A program made the translations under genes and the position numbers. A stretch of 10,372 nt of DNA, from assembly GCA_018825765.1 (NCBI GenBank), contig JAHKAQ010000003.1, forward strand, positions 1 through 10,372. The letters are read 5' to 3'. Below the pieces are notes generated by a model. It was not told where the DNA came from and ran no database searches. It saw nothing but the letters and a program-made list of their open reading frames with translations. This DNA comes from Patescibacteria group bacterium. Its GTDB lineage: Bacteria; Patescibacteriota; Minisyncoccia; CAIUEV01; JAHKAQ01. This document shows positions 6,820 through 10,372 of this stretch, piece after piece (the first letter of the stretch is position 1; every line of letters begins with the position of its first letter).

Positions 6820-7945
6820 ATCCTTTTAATAATCTTTGATAAATCTTTCGTTCCCTGATAAATAATTTATCCAGGGCAAATTTCTTCAAAACAAAACGCC
6901 GCGCCCTCCGGCCCAGTTCCCTTGCCGTTTCTTCGTCCCTCAGAATCTGTTGAATGTTTTTTTTCAAATCAAGAGCGCTGTTCTCAACTAAAATCCCGGT
7001 TTTCCCGTGATTTATGATGTTTTTTATCCCTGGCACGCTTAAAGCTATCACCGGAAGTTCCGAACTCATAGCCTCAAGCATAGCTTTGGGGTTTCCCTCA
7101 AATAAAGAAGGAGAAACAAATAGTCTGCAAGCATTGTAGTAATCCGGCAATTTTTCGTTCAAAACCCGGGCTATTATGGTTAAGTTTATTTTATTATCTT
7201 GAGCCCATTTTGAAAGCCGCTCCCTGTCGTCACCCTGGCCGATAAAAAGAATTTTCCAATCCTCGTTCCTGGCCGCTTCTAACAATAGTTGGTGATTTTT
7301 CTGCCTCCCATCCAATCGAGCCACGTAAATTATGTCATATTTTTTTACAGCTTGTTTTTTAAAGAATAGCCCAGTATCAATAAAATTATTCAGGATTTTT
7401 AATTTTCCCCTTAAAAAAGGATATTTTCTTAAAAGCTTAGCGTGGTTAGCCTTTGTCGGGATTAAAGCCAGATTGCACAGCCGGTAGCTTATTGCCTGTT
7501 CAAAATAAAAATATATTTTTGCTAAAAAGGGAAAACGTGTTACCTGGGCGAATTCAGAGCCAATATATCCGCTTCGAATAACAAGCCTGGCCTTTGGGGA
7601 AAGGACTTTAGCCATAACCGCCGCCAGCGCTCCGGAATTTTGATTAGTTTTTAAAATGTCGCATTTTCTTACTACTCCTATTTTTAAAAAGGGCATCAAG
7701 AATTCATAAAAAAGATCGGGAATACCCCTGGGTTTAAAAACAATCCTTATATTAGGGGCGAGCTGTTCAGCGTAGTTCAAGTCCTGCCTGGTGCCGTAAG
7801 TGAAAAAATATATCCGCCTGAATTTTCTGGCTAATTGATTGTAGATTACAACCTCCCGTCTTAAGGTCCCAATTCTATTCCATAATTCCAAAGATCCGCC
7901 CAAATCCATGAAAAAACCCAAATTTATCTTACTTAAAAATTTCAT
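6800..7945 (-). CDS. GT4 glycosyltransferase
   Basis: This is a 381-residue GT-B enzyme of the GT4 (Glycos_transf_1) type. The acceptor half begins MKFLSKINLGFFMDLGGS, with the glycine-rich loop at 14-18; LKTNQNSGALAA (98-109) follows. The donor half contains YVARLDGRQKNHQLLLEA (207-224), including the R210 and K216 phosphate-contact positions of this family. FIGQGDDRERL (234-244) and FVSPSLFEGNPKAMLEAM (276-293) follow, with an intact E283-x7-E291 pair, then SELPVIAL and the GKTGILV loop (314-320). I chose the ATG at 7945. The frame can be extended to a TTG at 7960, adding only MLIKK-like residues, but ATG gives the family-typical start; neither has a Shine-Dalgarno. It is the first gene of a two-gene unit with the overlapping methyltransferase. 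Probably cytoplasmic; donor sugar unknown. Confidence 0.93.
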   Translation of the reverse strand: MKFLSKINLGFFMDLGGSLELWNRIGTLRREVVIYNQLARKFRRIYFFTYGTRQDLNYAEQLAPNIRIVFKPRGIPDLFYEFLMPFLKIGVVRKCDILKTNQNSGALAAVMAKVLSPKARLVIRSGYIGSEFAQVTRFPFLAKIYFYFEQAISYRLCNLALIPTKANHAKLLRKYPFLRGKLKILNNFIDTGLFFKKQAVKKYDIIYVARLDGRQKNHQLLLEAARNEDWKILFIGQGDDRERLSKWAQDNKINLTIIARVLNEKLPDYYNACRLFVSPSLFEGNPKAMLEAMSSELPVIALSVPGIKNIINHGKTGILVENSALDLKKNIQQILRDEETARELGRRARRFVLKKFALDKLFIRERKIYQRLLKGYAKKNN

Positions 7946-7960
7946 TTTTTTTATCAACAA

Positions 7961-7989
7961 TTTACTAAGTCCATGCTTTTATTTATACT
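7961..7989 (+). promoter_or_regulatory. Putative sigma70-like promoter for the GT-C unit
   Basis: TTTACT (7961-7966) and TATACT (7984-7989) are separated by 17 bp, the optimal sigma70 spacing. They match consensus at 4 of 6 and 5 of 6 positions. Transcription would start near 7996, about 40 nt before the ATG at 8036. The -10 box sits within the inverted repeat at 7978-7998, so a symmetric DNA-binding protein could block it. Confidence 0.5.
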
Positions 7990-7998
7990 ATAAATAAA
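7978..7998. repeat. Perfect AT-only inverted repeat in a divergent promoter region
   Basis: The arms are TTTATTTATA (7978-7987) and TATAAATAAA (7989-7998), around one central C at 7988. All ten pairs match. The repeat covers the predicted plus-strand -10 box and provides TATAGT on the minus strand (7987-7992), a candidate -10 for the GT4 unit, although I see no good minus-strand -35. It could be an operator, a pair of back-to-back -10 elements, or a chance match in AT-rich DNA. Confidence 0.5.
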
Positions 7999-8035
7999 GC
8001 TTGAAGAATAGCCTTTTATTGGTATTTAAATTTTT

Positions 8036-9535
8036 ATGAAAAATAAACTCCTCAACTTTACTGTGATTTTTTTGATTCTTGGTTTTGTTGTTTTTTTAAT
8101 CGCCGCCGCCCAAAAATCCGGTTTTAATTTCGACGCTTCCTATAACCTGCTTTCTTATCAGAGCCTGGCCCGCGGCACCGGCTTTAATTACCAATACGGC
8201 GCGAAAATCACCCCCTTTAATCCGCCAATCAGCACCGGCCCTGAACTTTACGCCCCGGCCGCCGTAATCTGGAAATTAACCGGCCGCGCCGACTATTTTA
8301 CCGCGACCTATATGCTTATTGCTTATTTTATCGCTTTTCTGGCTTTCGCCGCCTTTTTCTTTTTTAAGAATCCCAAAGGTCGCCTGATTTTTATCGCCAG
8401 TTTTCTAGTTTTGTTTTTCTTGAATAAAAAAATTTTTGATCACCAGCTGCATATAGATCCCATAGGAGAAATCCTTTCAGCCTGTCTGGCTTTTACCGGC
8501 CTTTATTTTCTCCACAAAAAAAAATTGCTCCCAAGCTTTATTCTATTTGGATTGGCGCTGGACGCGAAAACCAATATTATCGTGGCGCTAATTCCGGTTC
8601 TTTTTCTTTTTATTTTTACAAACTATCTCCTGCCTCTTATTAGGCGGAAAAAATACAAAACCGCCGCCGCGAAAGCTGTGCGAATTTTTCTGTTGTCCTT
8701 TATCATTCTCTTGCCATATCTTGCCTATGCTAAAGTCGCCCCGGCCCTTCTTCTAAATGATCACGAAAAGATGATTCGCCGCGCCGCCGAAGAAAAATGG
8801 TTTAAGCATCAAAAAACAAGAGGGTTGGGTCAGGTTTTAAAGCTTGTTTACGAACCTTCTGGGCAGTCAGCCGTTCAGTATTTTAAGACCACAGGCGAAA
8901 AAATATTAATCTTAAAAGATCTGTATCCTGGAGGCTATTTGATGCTCCTGGTTATCGCTCTCTCGTTTCCCGTCTTCCTTCTGCTTTCCCGCGGCCACTT
9001 TACTTTTCACGCCTTTTTATTCGCCGGCTTTTTCCTGCTCTGGTGGCTGTTCGGCACGGCCGATCCCTGGTATCGCTATCTCTTTATTCCCGAACTTATT
9101 TATTCTCTGGCCATCGCCGCCCTCCTGCCCGAACTTGCCGCGAAAAAAAGAAAAAACAAATTGCTCCTGGCCGCTGTGCTGACCGCTGTGATTTTCATTC
9201 CCCAGGGCTCGCTGGCTTCAATTTCACAGCGCTTTGACTCGCAAAGCAGGGAAAACATGCTTTTAACAAAAGAGTTAATCAGACCCATTCCCCAGGAGCA
9301 GATTTTCACCTACGGCTGGTTTCAGGCGCCCCAGTTAATGATCCTTTCAGGCAAAAGATTCATGGATTACCAGGACGCCAGAGAATTAGAAAAAGCCAAA
9401 GAAAAATACGATAAGCTGTATTTTCTTGCCACCATTGAAAACACGCTTATCCAGGAAGAAATGGATCAAATCGCGCCTAAGCTTAAGCTGATAAAAGCTT
9501 ATGGATATAATAAGCTATATTTGATTGAAAAATGA
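8036..9535 (+). CDS. GT-C membrane glycosyltransferase (GT39/ArnT-like)
   Basis: This 499-residue polytopic membrane protein has about ten to eleven hydrophobic segments. Approximate positions are 8-25, 88-110, 116-131, 143-160, 165-200 (probably two), 214-232, 300-317, 322-341, 350-366 and 373-390. The first loop holds FNFDASYNLLSYQSLARGTGF (31-51), a pattern of GT-C enzymes, with D33 in the position of the catalytic acidic residue. NPPISTGPELYAPAAVIWK (62-80) follows, and both lie on the outside in the standard topology. The roughly 105-residue C-terminal tail (395-499) is soluble, highly charged and probably extracytoplasmic. Relatives transfer a sugar from a polyprenyl-phosphate donor to a lipid or protein on the outer face. 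The exact GT-C family (GT39, GT83 or GT87-like) cannot be fixed by eye. Its stop overlaps the next start as ATGA; no Shine-Dalgarno is visible. A plausible promoter lies upstream. Confidence 0.85.
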   Translation: MKNKLLNFTVIFLILGFVVFLIAAAQKSGFNFDASYNLLSYQSLARGTGFNYQYGAKITPFNPPISTGPELYAPAAVIWKLTGRADYFTATYMLIAYFIAFLAFAAFFFFKNPKGRLIFIASFLVLFFLNKKIFDHQLHIDPIGEILSACLAFTGLYFLHKKKLLPSFILFGLALDAKTNIIVALIPVLFLFIFTNYLLPLIRRKKYKTAAAKAVRIFLLSFIILLPYLAYAKVAPALLLNDHEKMIRRAAEEKWFKHQKTRGLGQVLKLVYEPSGQSAVQYFKTTGEKILILKDLYPGGYLMLLVIALSFPVFLLLSRGHFTFHAFLFAGFFLLWWLFGTADPWYRYLFIPELIYSLAIAALLPELAAKKRKNKLLLAAVLTAVIFIPQGSLASISQRFDSQSRENMLLTKELIRPIPQEQIFTYGWFQAPQLMILSGKRFMDYQDARELEKAKEKYDKLYFLATIENTLIQEEMDQIAPKLKLIKAYGYNKLYLIEK

Positions 9536-10372
9536 AAATAATCGTTTTTGCCCCATATTACCCGCCGCATTTAGGAGGTCTGGAAAACTATATCGATCAA
9601 TTGAATCAGCGGCTGTCGGAAAAAGGCGCCAAAATAACGGTTTTTACGCCTGACATCCCTAAAGCCGCGCCCAGAGAACAAAAAGGAGCGATAACTGTTG
9701 TCCGCTTCCCCGCCTTCGAGTTAATCCCTAATTACCCCTGGCCTAAATTCTGGCGCCCTGGTTTCTTAAAAAAATATTTCGCGCTTCATAAAAAAAAGTA
9801 TGATCTGGTCATGTCTCACACCCGCTTTTTTAGCACCTCGCTTTTAGCGCTAAAATTTTCCAAATCAAAAAAAATCAAATGGATTCACGTTGAACATGGC
9901 TCAGATTATTCAAAATTGGATACTTTCTGGCTGGACGCCTTAGCTCAAATTTACGATCATACTCTTGGCTGGCTGGTTTTAAAAGCCGCGGATAAAATAG
10001 TGGTCGTCTCTGACTCGGCTTGCCGATTTGTCAAAAAAATATCCAAAAGAAAATCAAAAGTTATTTATCCTGGTTTTGATCCGACCTTTATTGGGAGCAT
10101 AAAACCAGCCGCCTTCCTGCCCGCGCCGGGAAAATCCAAAAATAATATCGCGCGCCTTAATTTAATCTTTATTGGAAGATTGATTCATGGAAAGGGGACG
10201 GCTGATCTCATAAAAGCAATAGACATCTTAAGAAACCAAAACATTATCTGTCGAATCATAGGAGAGGGTCCCCAGAAAAGACAACTTAAAAAACTCATTG
10301 CCCAAAAAAAATTAAACAAAATAATTAAGCTCACCGGAGCGAAAAATCACCGCCAGACCATCGCCTTCCTGA
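9532..10372 (+). CDS. GT4 glycosyltransferase (C-terminus cut by window edge)
   Basis: 280 residues are visible, about three quarters of a typical GT4 enzyme; the frame is open at the edge. It opens MKIIVFAPYYPPHLGGLENY, with the acceptor-side H-x-GG-x-E loop of PimA/PimB-like proteins. SHTRFFSTSLLAL (98-110) and HVEHGSDYS (119-127) follow, then VVVSDSACRFV (155-165), IYPGFD (176-181) and the donor-side FIGRLIHGKGTADLIKAI (209-226). IIGEGPQKRQL (239-249) carries the glycine-rich donor loop. The E-x7-E pair would lie beyond the window. The ATG overlaps the GT-C stop (ATGA), so the two are coupled: the membrane enzyme and a cytoplasmic-face GT4 are probably made together. There is no Shine-Dalgarno. 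The enzyme is likely retaining; sugar and acceptor are unknown. Confidence 0.93.
   Translation, partial: MKIIVFAPYYPPHLGGLENYIDQLNQRLSEKGAKITVFTPDIPKAAPREQKGAITVVRFPAFELIPNYPWPKFWRPGFLKKYFALHKKKYDLVMSHTRFFSTSLLALKFSKSKKIKWIHVEHGSDYSKLDTFWLDALAQIYDHTLGWLVLKAADKIVVVSDSACRFVKKISKRKSKVIYPGFDPTFIGSIKPAAFLPAPGKSKNNIARLNLIFIGRLIHGKGTADLIKAIDILRNQNIICRIIGEGPQKRQLKKLIAQKKLNKIIKLTGAKNHRQTIAFL

Noticed and set aside
7946..7960. TTG start at 7960 for the GT4 gene
   Set aside because: It adds five non-conserved residues with no Shine-Dalgarno; the ATG at 7945 gives the usual GT4 N-terminus.
5121..8035. Shared AAGCTTTA-like motif in both divergent intergenic regions
   Set aside because: An 8-base AT-rich match in two short regions is expected by chance, and its position relative to promoters differs.
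9043..9309. Short frames on both strands inside the GT-C gene
   Set aside because: They are alternative frames within a continuous membrane-protein gene. The hydrophilic or Cys-rich translations look spurious.
1..10372. CRISPR arrays, tRNA genes, insertion sequences or long direct repeats
   Set aside because: I scanned for regularly spaced repeats, cloverleaf-like segments, transposase motifs and terminal inverted repeats and saw none. The window is almost fully coding.

Overview
The window is one stretch of a surface-glycan gene cluster. All nine visible genes are encoded by long, intact reading frames. Six are glycosyltransferases or glycosyltransferase-like (two GT2-type, three GT4-type, one divergent GT-B-like), if the GT-C membrane enzyme is counted separately as a seventh. 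The other genes in the count are two class I SAM-dependent methyltransferases and one B12-binding radical SAM enzyme, giving ten coding regions in total; two of these run off the window edges. There are no rRNA or tRNA genes, CRISPR arrays, transposases or phage genes.

The organism looks bacterial: AT-rich, with lysine-rich proteins, very tight gene packing and few Shine-Dalgarno motifs. TGA is used as a stop (ATGA overlaps at 2588-2591 and 9532-9535) and Trp is always TGG, so the UGA-recoded lineages are unlikely. The style fits a candidate-phylum bacterium such as Patescibacteria/CPR, or another uncultured AT-rich lineage. That placement is inference from style only, since there is no marker gene here.

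Layout. Unit A is on the minus strand from 5120 down past position 1. It runs in the order GT4, methyltransferase, GT2, GT-B-like protein, radical SAM, with junctions of 0 nt, 1 nt, a 4-nt overlap and 20 nt, so it is almost certainly one operon. A 110-bp divergent region (5121-5230) separates it from a lone plus-strand GT2 gene (5231-6178). That gene ends in a hairpin and meets unit B tail to tail. Unit B (7945 down to 6193, minus strand) is again GT4 followed by a methyltransferase, overlapping by 20 nt. A second divergent region (7946-8035) carries a good sigma70-like promoter inside a perfect AT-rich inverted repeat. Unit C (8036 onward, plus strand) has a GT-C membrane glycosyltransferase overlapping, by ATGA, a GT4 gene cut by the window end.

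Working model (inference): the soluble GT4 and GT2 enzymes assemble a glycan on a cytoplasmic-face lipid carrier. The methyltransferases, and possibly the radical SAM enzyme, modify sugars or chain ends. The GT-C protein adds a sugar from a polyprenyl-phosphate donor on the outer face. No flippase, polymerase, ABC exporter, initiating phosphosugar transferase or sugar-nucleotide pathway gene lies in the window, so the product cannot be named.
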